Both the position numbers and the translations under genes were made by a program. Source: Candidatus Woesearchaeota archaeon (GTDB lineage Archaea; Nanobdellota; Nanobdellia; Woesearchaeales; UBA11576). From it: DNA of 42,432 nucleotides. Below the pieces are notes generated by a model. The model searched no databases. It saw only the letters and a program-made list of their open reading frames with translations, and had not been told where the DNA came from. The stretch spans positions 1 through 42,432 of the forward strand of contig JABMQF010000022.1 of the NCBI GenBank assembly GCA_013203345.1, given 5' to 3'. Shown piece after piece: positions 19,972 to 28,255 of this stretch. Positions within the stretch are counted from its first letter, which is position 1; each line of letters opens with the position of its first letter.

Positions 19972-21779
19972 CGGTAAACCTCCATTATTAATTCTATGAA
20001 AGTTGTGGCAGACCATGCTTGTGCAAGACAACCTTTAGAACAAAGATGCGATGCAGAACTTATTTCGGCATTATGGCCTGCTACGCCGTGCCATAATATC
20101 TCTTCACAACCTGTTTTGATAATCTTCTTAACATATTCACTGAAGAATTCAGCGTCTGTTTTGAGAAGACATATTGCGGCTATGTGGTTTATCCAGAACC
20201 AGGAATCACCTCTATGATAACTTCTATCATCAATACCTGAATAGTCTTTGATAAATAAGTGGTGATTCACGTCAATAGACGATAATCCGCCCCATTCAAG
20301 CCAAAGTCTGTCAAGCGCTTTCTCGAAACAAACTTTCCATTCAGCTGTTGAAAGTATATCGGGGTATACATAATTTGCTATAAAAATATTCGGGCGGATA
20401 GTTGAATCTCCTTTTCCATCTGCCAGCATATTATTCTCCCAGAAATTTTCACGAACAATATTTTTCATAGCGGTTTCTTTTTCCCTGAATTTTTTTTCTC
20501 CATTAAGATTGTACATAAGCCTAAGCATATTTAAGTGCAAAGCCTGAATCTCTATGCGAGTGCCATCGCGAGGATCATGTCCTCCTGGATTAGTATCCAT
20601 CCAGGTCTCATTATCTCTATTAGTGATGAGGCCATCAGACATGTAGCTTTTTTCAATTCTGTCAATCGAATCAGCCAATTTCGAAGTGATTTTTTTAATT
20701 TCATCTTTTGAGATGTAATCATGCAGTTCACCTGCTGATCGCAGTTTGTCAATAAGATCACTGACGCGCTTCCATAGCCAACCAACACCATCTGCAGAAC
20801 CTAGATGTGGTGATGGAATGTGATTTGGAAGTCGACCATCCTCGCCGATATTATCCAAATGCTTTGTAATAATATCTTTAACAGTGCTGAAATCACCCAT
20901 TTTTATCAGAGCTCCAAGACAGATGTTCTCATCACGTGACCATAACTGAAAGAACCAAGGATACCCTGCATAGATTCTTGTCGCACCATCATGAAATGTC
21001 CGCATCTGCGAAATAGATTCCTGAGCACAGATGAAAGCAGCTTCAACATCTTGATTTATTGAAGCACCTATGTGTTTAATTTCCATTGTTTCTTTTTTGT
21101 CACTGAGCTTTCCAATCTCTGCTACAGCTTTCTCTCTGGTCATACCTATTCCAAACATCAGATTTTTTGCAGTTATTTTGAATGGTCTGTAAACATACCT
21201 GTGTGCTGGAAAATCTTTTCTTTCATGATCATAAGTATAATCGCTCTCAATCCATTCATCCCTAAATTCATAATCGGTCATATCTTTTGCATGAATCGCG
21301 ACGAATATTGAGAACTCTTTTTCTCTATGTGATGCATCTTCTCTTTCATCAGTCAGCTTTTTGAACTCAATAATAATTCCATCTCCAGATATAGATACAT
21401 CGTAAATACGTCCGAATACCCTCAAATCATTAACTTTCCGGCAGTCAAAGTTGACAATTATTTTCCCAGGTTCATCAAGCTTGTATACAAACCCATTAAC
21501 GCCATCAACACATAAGAATTGTTCATTATTTTTTTTGTTAATTAACTTGAAATTACCTATTGATTTTTCTACACCTGAAACTTCGTTCCCTTCCAGAAAA
21601 ACATTTTCAATAATCTTGTATAATTGAAGATCATGATTGATGAAAAATCCGTTGAACTTTGATATGACTGGACTTGATACGAATAAAAAACCACCAATCC
21701 TATTTGAAAGAATGCCTGATATATTGTTATTTACTTTCCTGTTGATTTCAACTTTGGGTAATATGTACTTGACATTCAT
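19968..21779 (-). CDS. Glycogen debranching enzyme (amylo-alpha-1,6-glucosidase type)
   Basis: The 603-residue protein has an N-terminal beta-rich domain (~1-240) and a C-terminal (alpha/alpha)6 catalytic domain. Catalytic-region motifs include YAGYPWFFQLWSRDE (~268-282), DNETWMDTNPGGHDPRDGTR (~408-427), SYHRGDSWFW (~535) and GCLAQAWSATTFIE at the end. These match the archaeal-type debranching enzymes (GDE C-terminal/GH133). The family hydrolyses or transfers branch stubs during glycogen breakdown. It overlaps the phosphohexomutase gene by four bases at its start and the ROK kinase by three at its end, so translation is coupled through the operon. Confidence 0.9.
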   Translation of the reverse strand: MNVKYILPKVEINRKVNNNISGILSNRIGGFLFVSSPVISKFNGFFINHDLQLYKIIENVFLEGNEVSGVEKSIGNFKLINKKNNEQFLCVDGVNGFVYKLDEPGKIIVNFDCRKVNDLRVFGRIYDVSISGDGIIIEFKKLTDEREDASHREKEFSIFVAIHAKDMTDYEFRDEWIESDYTYDHERKDFPAHRYVYRPFKITAKNLMFGIGMTREKAVAEIGKLSDKKETMEIKHIGASINQDVEAAFICAQESISQMRTFHDGATRIYAGYPWFFQLWSRDENICLGALIKMGDFSTVKDIITKHLDNIGEDGRLPNHIPSPHLGSADGVGWLWKRVSDLIDKLRSAGELHDYISKDEIKKITSKLADSIDRIEKSYMSDGLITNRDNETWMDTNPGGHDPRDGTRIEIQALHLNMLRLMYNLNGEKKFREKETAMKNIVRENFWENNMLADGKGDSTIRPNIFIANYVYPDILSTAEWKVCFEKALDRLWLEWGGLSSIDVNHHLFIKDYSGIDDRSYHRGDSWFWINHIAAICLLKTDAEFFSEYVKKIIKTGCEEILWHGVAGHNAEISSASHLCSKGCLAQAWSATTFIELIMEVYR

Positions 21780-23125
21780 CCACGTATCACCTTGAGTATA
21801 TTATCGCGCATCTCCTCCATCTTGTCTTTTGTCTTTGCTTCCAGGTTAAGCCGGATTAATGACTCTGTATTTGAAAGGCGGACATTGAACCACCAATCAT
21901 CGAACTCGACCCTTATACCGTCGAGATGGGAGATAGAATTTGCTTCCTGCTCGAATTTTTCCAGCAATTCTTTCATTTTACCTTCTTTATCATCTACTTC
22001 TGAATTAATCTCACCACTAAGGAAATATCTTTTAAGAGGAGATATCATTTCTGACAGTTTTTTCCCTTCCCTCCTAAGCATGTTGATGACAATTATTGTG
22101 GAAATTATTGAACTTTCAGAAACATAGGACTCCTTATAGTAGAAGTGTCCTGAAAGTTCTCCTGCAAAAAGAGCGTCTTCATCCCTCATCTGTTTTTTTA
22201 TGAATGCATGACCGACGCGGCACATACTTGTTTTGCCTCCATGCTCCTCGATAATTTCTTTAACAGATCGGCTGGACCTTATGTCATAAAGCACTTTCGC
22301 ACCAGGATGAGTTATCAGTAGTTCTTTGGCGATGAGTGCTCCCATGATGTCTGCGCTTATGTATTCTCCTTTCTCGTCGATGAAAACACATCTGTCGCAA
22401 TCACCATCAATCGCGACACCGAAATCAGCATTGCTGCTGACCACTGCTTTCTGGAGGTCGCGCACATTCTCGAGCTTGACAGGATTTGCTTCGTGATTTG
22501 GGAAAGTCATATCTATTTCAAAGAAGAGAGGAATAATATCTACATTGACATTGTTCATCACTTTTGGGAATGTGAACCCGCCCATACCATTACCTGTGTC
22601 TACTGCGATTTTCAGCCGCTTTTCCTCGAGACTCTTGTCCAGGAATTGCAGGTTATGCTGTATGAAATAATCCATTATGTCTTTCTTCTTCACATCACCT
22701 AGTGAAACAGGTTCGGGAAAATCTCCCTTGACTACAATATCTCTTATATCTGCAAGTCCTGAATCTATACCTATGGGTACAGTTCCATCTTTGCATAACT
22801 TGAACCCATTGTACTTCGCAGGGTTATGAGATGCAGTGACCATTATGCCTGCCTCATGCGTGGCAGTACCAAAATAGAATAATGGTGTACTACAGTGACC
22901 TATATCTATGACATTTGCACCTTGATCAGTGATTCCACTTGCAAGAGACTCGAAGATTTTTGGCGAACTCTCTCTCATATCCGAACCAACCAATACTTCG
23001 TTGCAACCCAGAAATATAACAACAGCTCTTCCAACTCTATATGCTGTCTCTTCGTCAAGCTCATCAGGCCATATGCCTCTTATATCATAAGCACGGAAAA
23101 TACTTTTTTCAACCATATCAATCAC
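21776..23125 (-). CDS. Phosphoglucomutase/phosphomannomutase
   Basis: An alpha-D-phosphohexomutase that interconverts hexose 1- and 6-phosphates. The phosphoserine loop is MVTASHNPAKYNG (Ser99), the metal loop is DGDCDR (~240), the sugar loop is GELSGHFYY (~325), and the C-terminal phosphate loop is RLSNTESLIRLN. Glucose-1-phosphate from glycogen breakdown, or needed for its synthesis, is the expected substrate given the neighbours; mannose and glucosamine forms cannot be excluded. The GTG at 23125, with GAGGAG nine bases before it, is kept as start; ATG 23116 is an alternative. The gene starts 4 bp after the GalT stop. Confidence 0.92.
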   Translation of the reverse strand: MIDMVEKSIFRAYDIRGIWPDELDEETAYRVGRAVVIFLGCNEVLVGSDMRESSPKIFESLASGITDQGANVIDIGHCSTPLFYFGTATHEAGIMVTASHNPAKYNGFKLCKDGTVPIGIDSGLADIRDIVVKGDFPEPVSLGDVKKKDIMDYFIQHNLQFLDKSLEEKRLKIAVDTGNGMGGFTFPKVMNNVNVDIIPLFFEIDMTFPNHEANPVKLENVRDLQKAVVSSNADFGVAIDGDCDRCVFIDEKGEYISADIMGALIAKELLITHPGAKVLYDIRSSRSVKEIIEEHGGKTSMCRVGHAFIKKQMRDEDALFAGELSGHFYYKESYVSESSIISTIIVINMLRREGKKLSEMISPLKRYFLSGEINSEVDDKEGKMKELLEKFEQEANSISHLDGIRVEFDDWWFNVRLSNTESLIRLNLEAKTKDKMEEMRDNILKVIRG

Positions 23126-23129
23126 TCTT

Positions 23130-24086
23130 TTATTCTCCTCTATAGAATTTTGCAGCGTCTTCTGGACTTACTGTGTTGATTGTCACGCCTGACTCAAGTT
23201 CGAATCCTGCCCACGTCGCAATCCTGGGAAGAATTTCTATGTGGAAGTGTAAGTCATCTCCTTTTGGAGCATAATACAATGCCATGTTGAAGTTTGCGTT
23301 CAGCTCTTTTAGTTTTCTTAGAACTCTTTTCATCGCAGAAGCGAGATTGGATATATCATCATCAGATAAGTCTATTAATTTATTATAATGATTCTTAGGG
23401 AATATCCAAACCTCAAAGTTGAATCTTGACGCGTAAGGTGTGAAAGTTATTGTTGTGTCATCCTCGTGCACGCGTCTTTCGCCGTCACTTTCTGATTTGA
23501 TTATATCACAGTAAGGACATGAATCAAACTTTTTCACAGCTTCAACCTTATCTTGCACTTCTTTTGGGATTATGTTCAGAGATATTATCTGGCTGTGGGA
23601 ATGTATTATTGAGGTGCCTGCTTTTCTACCTTCATTCTTGAATACACAAACATATTTTGTATCTTTCTCATTTATGAGCTCATCAATTCTTCTTGCGTAA
23701 ACTTTCAGAAGATCGGTCAACTCATCCTCGTTTAGGTCAAATAATTGTCTGTTATGATCATTAGTCTCTACAATCACTTCGTGTTTACCGTAAGCATCCG
23801 AATATGTGAAAAAATTATTATCTGTCTTTATAGTTGGGTCTCCTTTCTTATCTACTGCTGCAAACTTGTTTGCGAACCAACGCATCTTCCATTTGCTATC
23901 ACCATCATTTATTCTTCCGAGTTCAGGAGGAGTCATGGATTCATTACCCGGACAGAAGAAACACTTTTCTTTACCAGGATCATTTGAATAGATGTCTTCA
24001 TCATTTTTGAATTGCTCAGGTCTCTTACCTCTTCCTGTGGCTATTATGACCCATCTGTCCAGAATGTAATCTTTTCTTAATTCCAT
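23130..24086 (-). CDS. galT: Galactose-1-phosphate uridylyltransferase-like protein
   Basis: HIT-superfamily nucleotidyltransferase. The active-site motif SIIHSHSQIIS holds the nucleophilic histidine (the second His of HSHSQ), and a zinc site is suggested by CFFCPGN and CPYCDII. The C-terminal DDLHFHIEILPR matches the second conserved HxH. The family exchanges UMP between UDP-glucose and galactose-1-phosphate. In this operon, supply of nucleotide-sugar or glucose-1-phosphate for glycogen synthesis is a sensible inference, and use of ADP- or UDP-sugars cannot be told. The ATG at 24086 follows AAGGTG with good spacing and is preferred over GTG 24092. Confidence 0.88.
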   Translation of the reverse strand: MELRKDYILDRWVIIATGRGKRPEQFKNDEDIYSNDPGKEKCFFCPGNESMTPPELGRINDGDSKWKMRWFANKFAAVDKKGDPTIKTDNNFFTYSDAYGKHEVIVETNDHNRQLFDLNEDELTDLLKVYARRIDELINEKDTKYVCVFKNEGRKAGTSIIHSHSQIISLNIIPKEVQDKVEAVKKFDSCPYCDIIKSESDGERRVHEDDTTITFTPYASRFNFEVWIFPKNHYNKLIDLSDDDISNLASAMKRVLRKLKELNANFNMALYYAPKGDDLHFHIEILPRIATWAGFELESGVTINTVSPEDAAKFYRGE

Positions 24087-24104
24087 AATCACACCTTTTT
24101 TTTA

Positions 24105-25931
24105 TTAATTGTTTCCAAATGCTTTCTCAACTGCTTTGTTATGCGCATCTATGTAATTAGTTATGAGAACATCCCATCCTGCAAGCGTAGCTAGCCGTCG
24201 AGCCTCCAGCTTGTTCTCTATTCTTTTAGATTTTGGAAGCATCATGTAATAAAAAAGCACATTATACAGGTCATCAATGACTGTATCATCAGATTTGTCC
24301 ATTCTTTTTAGTACAAAAATACCTTTTGTATCTTTGTTCTCCTGTTTCATAAGATACTTGCCGAAACCGGCCATATCTGAAGTTATTGAAGGAACGCCGA
24401 AAGCACCTGCTTCAAGTGGTGTGTAACCCCAAGGTTCATAGAAAGAAGGAAAAACTCCCATGTGCGATCCCTGAATAGCCTCGTAATAGTTCAGGTCAAG
24501 AAGTCCGTCAGCTCCGCTTAGGTAGATGGGGTAGAATATTACTTTCACACGATCATCCTTGCTGTTTGCTAGACCTGATTCATTCAACAACCTGATTATC
24601 TGATCATTATTGTAATCAAGATCGTGAGTGCATATAGGAGGAGCGGATGTATCTTGTTTTAGTCTCAGAACTTTCTTACGGATTTCGTCATCCATACTTT
24701 TTTCGAAAAGAGAGTTTTTATTTATTTCCTTTTCTGCGACAACCTTTTTTAGTATGCGAAGCATTATTCTTTCTTTGTTGTCTTTTAGACTGTCTTCAAC
24801 ATCTTTGAATAATGTGCGGTTTTCCACAATTTCATGTTTGATGCCTCTGACACCTGCAGGAACCCAGAAGAAAGCAACAATGTTCTTATTTGAGTTCTCT
24901 TCTTTAAGTGTCCTGTTGAGCCTGCTCAATGCTTTTATGAAGACATCGATGCCCTTGTCCTTGACTTCGTATCTTGACGCGATGAAGCAGATGAGAGTGT
25001 TATCAAGGTCAATCTCATAATAGGGTGAGAAATACTGGAGCAGGAAATGGAATATCTTGTCCCTGAATTTTGCGTGTTTTAATGAATTTTCTTCTGTTGT
25101 CGGAAATTGATCCATGTCAAGTCCATTTGGTACAAGACTATCAGGACTTTTTCCCAGTATGTGCGTTGCTTCAATACCTGTTATTTCTGAAACTGTTGAG
25201 AACACATCTGCGTTATGAGCGCTTGCTTTTTCCATCTGGTGTTTTGAATAAACATTCTGCGAGTAAGACTCTTTGTCAAAATCCATCTTGTCAAGCAGAC
25301 ATTTACCTTCATCATCTTTACAATAAAGATCTGTTCCAATATTTGAAAGACTCCTGCCGACGACGGTGGCGTGAGTCACAAACATTGTGCCTACTTTACA
25401 CCTTCTTGATTTGAGATAAAGAATACCTGCACCTGCAAGCCATTCGTGGAACATGGCCACAGTCTTTTTTCCTTCCATTCTTGCAGATAGACGTTCAATA
25501 ATCATTCCTGCAGTCCATGCCCAAACAGCAGGTTCATCAAATTCATAAGGTGATTTTAAAGAATCTATCTTGAACATGTCCCATAAAACTGTCTTTATCT
25601 CATCTTTCCTTGATAGAAACGGCTTGAAATCAAGAAGTATCGTTTGAGGTTTTCCTTCTGTCAGCCATGTACCGTAGTGCACAACAATGCCCATATTTTC
25701 CAGTTCGTCACAGACAGGCCGGAAATCATCAGGTACTACTGTCTCTTCAAACTCTCCCTTGACTTTATCATGGAAGTATGGACCTATCAAACAGTATTGG
25801 TCTCCATAGTGCTTGATTGTCTGCGGTATCTTACTCTTTATTACTGTGTTTATCCCGCCAACCTTATTGCATACTTCCCAAGATACTTCAAATAGGAAAT
25901 CCGCGTTCCGTTCACCTTTTTTTTCAGACAA
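24105..25931 (-). CDS. Glycogen synthase, eukaryotic (GT3) type
   Basis: The 608-residue enzyme matches animal/fungal glycogen synthase rather than bacterial GlgA. It opens FEVSWEVCNKVGGINTVIKSK (~14-34) and has HEWLAGAGILYLK (~162), THATVVGRSL, ASRYEVKDKGIDVF in the C-terminal Rossmann half, and GVFPSFYEPWGYTPLEAGAFG (~490). The two acceptor/donor-site glutamates of the EPWGYTPLE motif are kept. It elongates alpha-1,4-glucan from a nucleotide-glucose donor. Eukaryotic enzymes use UDP-glucose; the donor here is not determined. The start is TTG 25931 with a GGTG ribosome-binding site. It heads the operon with galT, phosphohexomutase, debranching enzyme and ROK kinase. Confidence 0.93.
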   Translation of the reverse strand: MSEKKGERNADFLFEVSWEVCNKVGGINTVIKSKIPQTIKHYGDQYCLIGPYFHDKVKGEFEETVVPDDFRPVCDELENMGIVVHYGTWLTEGKPQTILLDFKPFLSRKDEIKTVLWDMFKIDSLKSPYEFDEPAVWAWTAGMIIERLSARMEGKKTVAMFHEWLAGAGILYLKSRRCKVGTMFVTHATVVGRSLSNIGTDLYCKDDEGKCLLDKMDFDKESYSQNVYSKHQMEKASAHNADVFSTVSEITGIEATHILGKSPDSLVPNGLDMDQFPTTEENSLKHAKFRDKIFHFLLQYFSPYYEIDLDNTLICFIASRYEVKDKGIDVFIKALSRLNRTLKEENSNKNIVAFFWVPAGVRGIKHEIVENRTLFKDVEDSLKDNKERIMLRILKKVVAEKEINKNSLFEKSMDDEIRKKVLRLKQDTSAPPICTHDLDYNNDQIIRLLNESGLANSKDDRVKVIFYPIYLSGADGLLDLNYYEAIQGSHMGVFPSFYEPWGYTPLEAGAFGVPSITSDMAGFGKYLMKQENKDTKGIFVLKRMDKSDDTVIDDLYNVLFYYMMLPKSKRIENKLEARRLATLAGWDVLITNYIDAHNKAVEKAFGNN

Positions 25932-25950
25932 ATTTGCACCGTTTTATGCG

Positions 25951-26038
25951 CAAAAATTTCACCTTAAATTTTTAAGAGGGGTTTAACACCCCACCATTCA
26001 TGGTGAAATTTTTGGCATGATCAAAGCCATTTGGCTTT
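25951..26038 (-). promoter_or_regulatory. Promoter of the glycogen-synthase operon with nested dyads
   Basis: A 13-bp perfect inverted repeat, CAAAAATTTCACC (25951-25963) and GGTGAAATTTTTG (26002-26014), brackets the symmetric AT box CTTAAATTTTTAAG (25963-25976), the likely TATA element. Inside lie two further dyads, GGGGT/ACCCC (25978-25992) and CACCAT/ATGGTG (25992-26005). Outside is AAAGCC/GGCTTT (26023-26038). A regulator bound to the outer arms would flank the TATA box. If transcribed from upstream, the same DNA could instead fold as RNA. Confidence 0.6.
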
Positions 26039-26056
26039 GGCATTCGAGACGAATTT

Positions 26057-26830
26057 TTATGATATACCAAATACTTTTTTAACTCTTGAAAGACTTTTAC
26101 GTATAGGTGGTTTTTCACCTGTTATCTTACCTGCAAGTTCAATGTATGCAAGAGACGCTTTGTTTCTTGCAGAGTATAGGACTGCAGGTTTTGTGCTTGA
26201 AAGAGCTTCAAGCACTTTCACGTTGTCCCTGATTACAGAAAGGACAGGAACACCTGTAGCGTTTTCGATGTCATTAACAGACAGCTCAAATTTCTTGTTA
26301 CGCACCTTGTTCAGAACAAGTCCTGCTATGGGTGTTTTTTTCTCTTTTGCTGTCTTGACAGCTTGCATAGTGCAGCTCAACGTGGGATAGTCTGGTCCAG
26401 TAACCACGAGAAGCTCGTCAGAGGCTATCATAGTAGAAAGCATCTCATCATTGAGATTCGGTGATGAGTCGATGACTATGAAATCATATAATTCTTTTAC
26501 CTGGGACAGGCGATTATGCAGCTTGTAAGGATTGATGGATTTTTTCTGTTCTTTTGTTGGTGCCAGAGAACTGGTCAACAAGTCAAATCCATGTTCTGTT
26601 TTCTGTATTGCCTGGCTTATATTGGTGTTGTCATATAACACATCATGGAGAGAGTGCTTTGCATCCACGACACCGAGGTGTAGACCTAAATTAGGTGCTG
26701 TTACATTTCCATCTACAAGAAGCACTTTCTTCTTGAATTTATTGGCAAGTGCTGCCCCTAGGTTTGATACAAGTGTTGTTTTGCCAACGCCACCTTTGAT
26801 ACTGATTACCCCGATAGTCTTGCCTTTCAT
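26057..26830 (-). CDS. MinD/ParA-like P-loop ATPase
   Basis: The deviant Walker A motif KGGVGKTTLVSNLG (from residue 12) with its signature lysine, followed by LLVDGNVTAPNLGLHLG and the Walker B-like FIVIDSSPNL, place this 257-residue protein in the MinD/ParA ATPase group. Such ATPases position or partition other structures and often use an amphipathic C-terminal helix for membrane binding. Here the tail KKVFGIS with RKSLSRVKK could serve that way. It overlaps the upstream 347-aa gene by four bases. Being encoded next to glycogen enzymes is unusual; a role in locating a glycogen body or envelope complex is speculation. Confidence 0.9.
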   Translation of the reverse strand: MKGKTIGVISIKGGVGKTTLVSNLGAALANKFKKKVLLVDGNVTAPNLGLHLGVVDAKHSLHDVLYDNTNISQAIQKTEHGFDLLTSSLAPTKEQKKSINPYKLHNRLSQVKELYDFIVIDSSPNLNDEMLSTMIASDELLVVTGPDYPTLSCTMQAVKTAKEKKTPIAGLVLNKVRNKKFELSVNDIENATGVPVLSVIRDNVKVLEALSSTKPAVLYSARNKASLAYIELAGKITGEKPPIRKSLSRVKKVFGIS

Positions 26831-27870
26831 TTGTACACCTTCTTAAGCTGAGATAAAATCTCCTCCTTTTTATTGGAGGTGGAATTTACTGATGGTTCAT
26901 TTGTACTGGGTGCGGATTCTGTTGTTCCTTCTTCTGCAGAGAATATCTTCTTCATATCATTCGCGAATACCTTCATGGTCGAGCCGGAAAAAATTGATTT
27001 GACTTCACTAACCATCTCTCCTGTGAATCCTTTTGATTCTGCAATTTGAATCAGTTCATCACATTCATTAGAGTTGCATTCTTTGGCAGGGAGCACTATT
27101 GGTTCAGGTTCTGCAGGTTCGGGTTTATATTCTGTATTGTAAACTGATCTTTCTGGTGGAGGTATCTTTCCTTTCATTATGTCCTCAACCATTTTTGCGT
27201 GAGGCTCTTTTTCTCCTGGAACTGGTTTGGGTCTGGCTTTGATAGTTCTTTCTTTTTCATCTATACTGCTTGATTTTGGAAAATTGCCTTTGGCAGCTTC
27301 AGATAGTATTTTTTCAAGCCTTTCTGCTGCAGTCTCTCCTGGTGCTATGCACTGTTTTGGATGAACTGGTTTTAGGACTGTTTCGTTTTTCTCTTTTTTT
27401 ATTGATGGAAGGCATAATGTTGTCCTTAGTCTTTGTTCTGCTTCTAATCTTTTTTTCATTTTTTCTGTAGGTGTAGATTCAGGTTTATTTGCTGTTTCTG
27501 CTTTTTCTACCAGTGCAGGTAATAATGATTTTTCTTTTGGAACAGGTATTTGAATAATCCTACTTTGTTGTTTTTCCTGATCTTTCTGGATCTCATACAT
27601 ACGTTTTCCAACTGCACGAGTACAGTCATCCTTACACTTTGCAGTGAACAGTTCGTTTGCAAGTCTGTAATCTTTATGAACATCCTTCACCCAATTCCCA
27701 AAGTCATGTTTATCCTTTTTGACATGATGGGAGAATGCTTCTTCGTCAAGTGACTTAAGCGTAGAGTAGAGTTCTGCAAGGCTGCTGATTGATTTTCCGT
27801 CATTCAGCTTGAAAGCCTTTTCATTGGGTACGTCTGCCATCACGTCCCTTTCCGTAATATAACTGTTCAT
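26827..27870 (-). CDS. Unknown 347-aa protein with an N-terminal HHV...DFGNWV domain and a disordered middle
   Basis: The N-terminal ~70 residues (FKLNDGKSISSLAELYSTLK ... HHVKKDKHDFGNWVKDV) form a small helical domain that also occurs in the next upstream gene. It resembles the archaeal DUF5752-type sequences I recall, but I cannot confirm the family. Residues ~100-260 are Pro/Lys/Glu-rich and probably disordered, with repeated PxPGEKEP-like stretches. The C-terminus (~265-347) has a helix with CNSNECDELIQIAESKGF and a Ser/Thr-rich linker before QLKKVYK. A GAGGTG site six bases before ATG 27870 fixes the start. It overlaps the MinD-like gene, so it may be its partner. Confidence 0.78.
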   Translation of the reverse strand: MNSYITERDVMADVPNEKAFKLNDGKSISSLAELYSTLKSLDEEAFSHHVKKDKHDFGNWVKDVHKDYRLANELFTAKCKDDCTRAVGKRMYEIQKDQEKQQSRIIQIPVPKEKSLLPALVEKAETANKPESTPTEKMKKRLEAEQRLRTTLCLPSIKKEKNETVLKPVHPKQCIAPGETAAERLEKILSEAAKGNFPKSSSIDEKERTIKARPKPVPGEKEPHAKMVEDIMKGKIPPPERSVYNTEYKPEPAEPEPIVLPAKECNSNECDELIQIAESKGFTGEMVSEVKSIFSGSTMKVFANDMKKIFSAEEGTTESAPSTNEPSVNSTSNKKEEILSQLKKVYK

Positions 27871-27883
27871 TCATAACACCTCA

Positions 27884-28255
27884 TCAAACATCACGTTCGT
27901 AAAGAGAGTTCTTCAATAGGAATATCTGCGTCTCCCTCTGATCCTTTATTTGTTCAAGTTCTTCTGCCATTTCAGGGTTCTTGAATACATCTCTAATCCA
28001 ATTGGAAAAATCATTCTTATCTTCTTGTACGTGGAAGCTGAAATCTTCATCACTTATCCTATCCATAAGTATAGCAAGTTCTTCAATATTCTTTATTTTT
28101 GTGCCATCATTTAATATGAAGTGCTGTTCAGGCAGGATTTCACGCAGTTTGTTATTTTCATCTCTCTTCTTATACCTGCTTTCCCTCTTGCGCATCCTGT
28201 TGATTACATTATCCGCATTTGAAATTTTTCGTTTATACTGCCTTACCCATTTCAT
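27884..28255 (-). CDS. Unknown 123-aa protein sharing the HVxxDKxDFxNW domain
   Basis: A basic N-terminal helix (MKWVRQYKRKISNADNVINR, residues 1-45) precedes the domain FILNDGTKIKNIEELAILMD ... FHVQEDKNDFSNWIRDV. That domain aligns closely with the start of the adjacent 347-aa protein, so the two are paralogous by domain duplication. The ATG at 28255 has GAGGTG seven bases upstream and lies inside the end of the GH57 amylase gene, giving a 23-base overlap, so expression is tied to the amylase. The conserved histidine, aspartates and tryptophan may be structural. The function is unknown. Confidence 0.78.
   Translation of the reverse strand: MKWVRQYKRKISNADNVINRMRKRESRYKKRDENNKLREILPEQHFILNDGTKIKNIEELAILMDRISDEDFSFHVQEDKNDFSNWIRDVFKNPEMAEELEQIKDQRETQIFLLKNSLYERDV

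Noticed and set aside
19972-20031. N-terminal extension of the ROK kinase
   Set aside because: It lies wholly inside the debranching-enzyme gene, and the TTG at 19971 has a proper GGAGGT site and begins exactly at the ROK core.
26042-26059. ATTCG-AGA-CGAAT followed by T5 near the end of the MinD-like gene, as a terminator
   Set aside because: The T-run is on the + strand while the genes here run on the minus strand, so it would not serve the MinD-like transcript. The stem is also only 5 bp.
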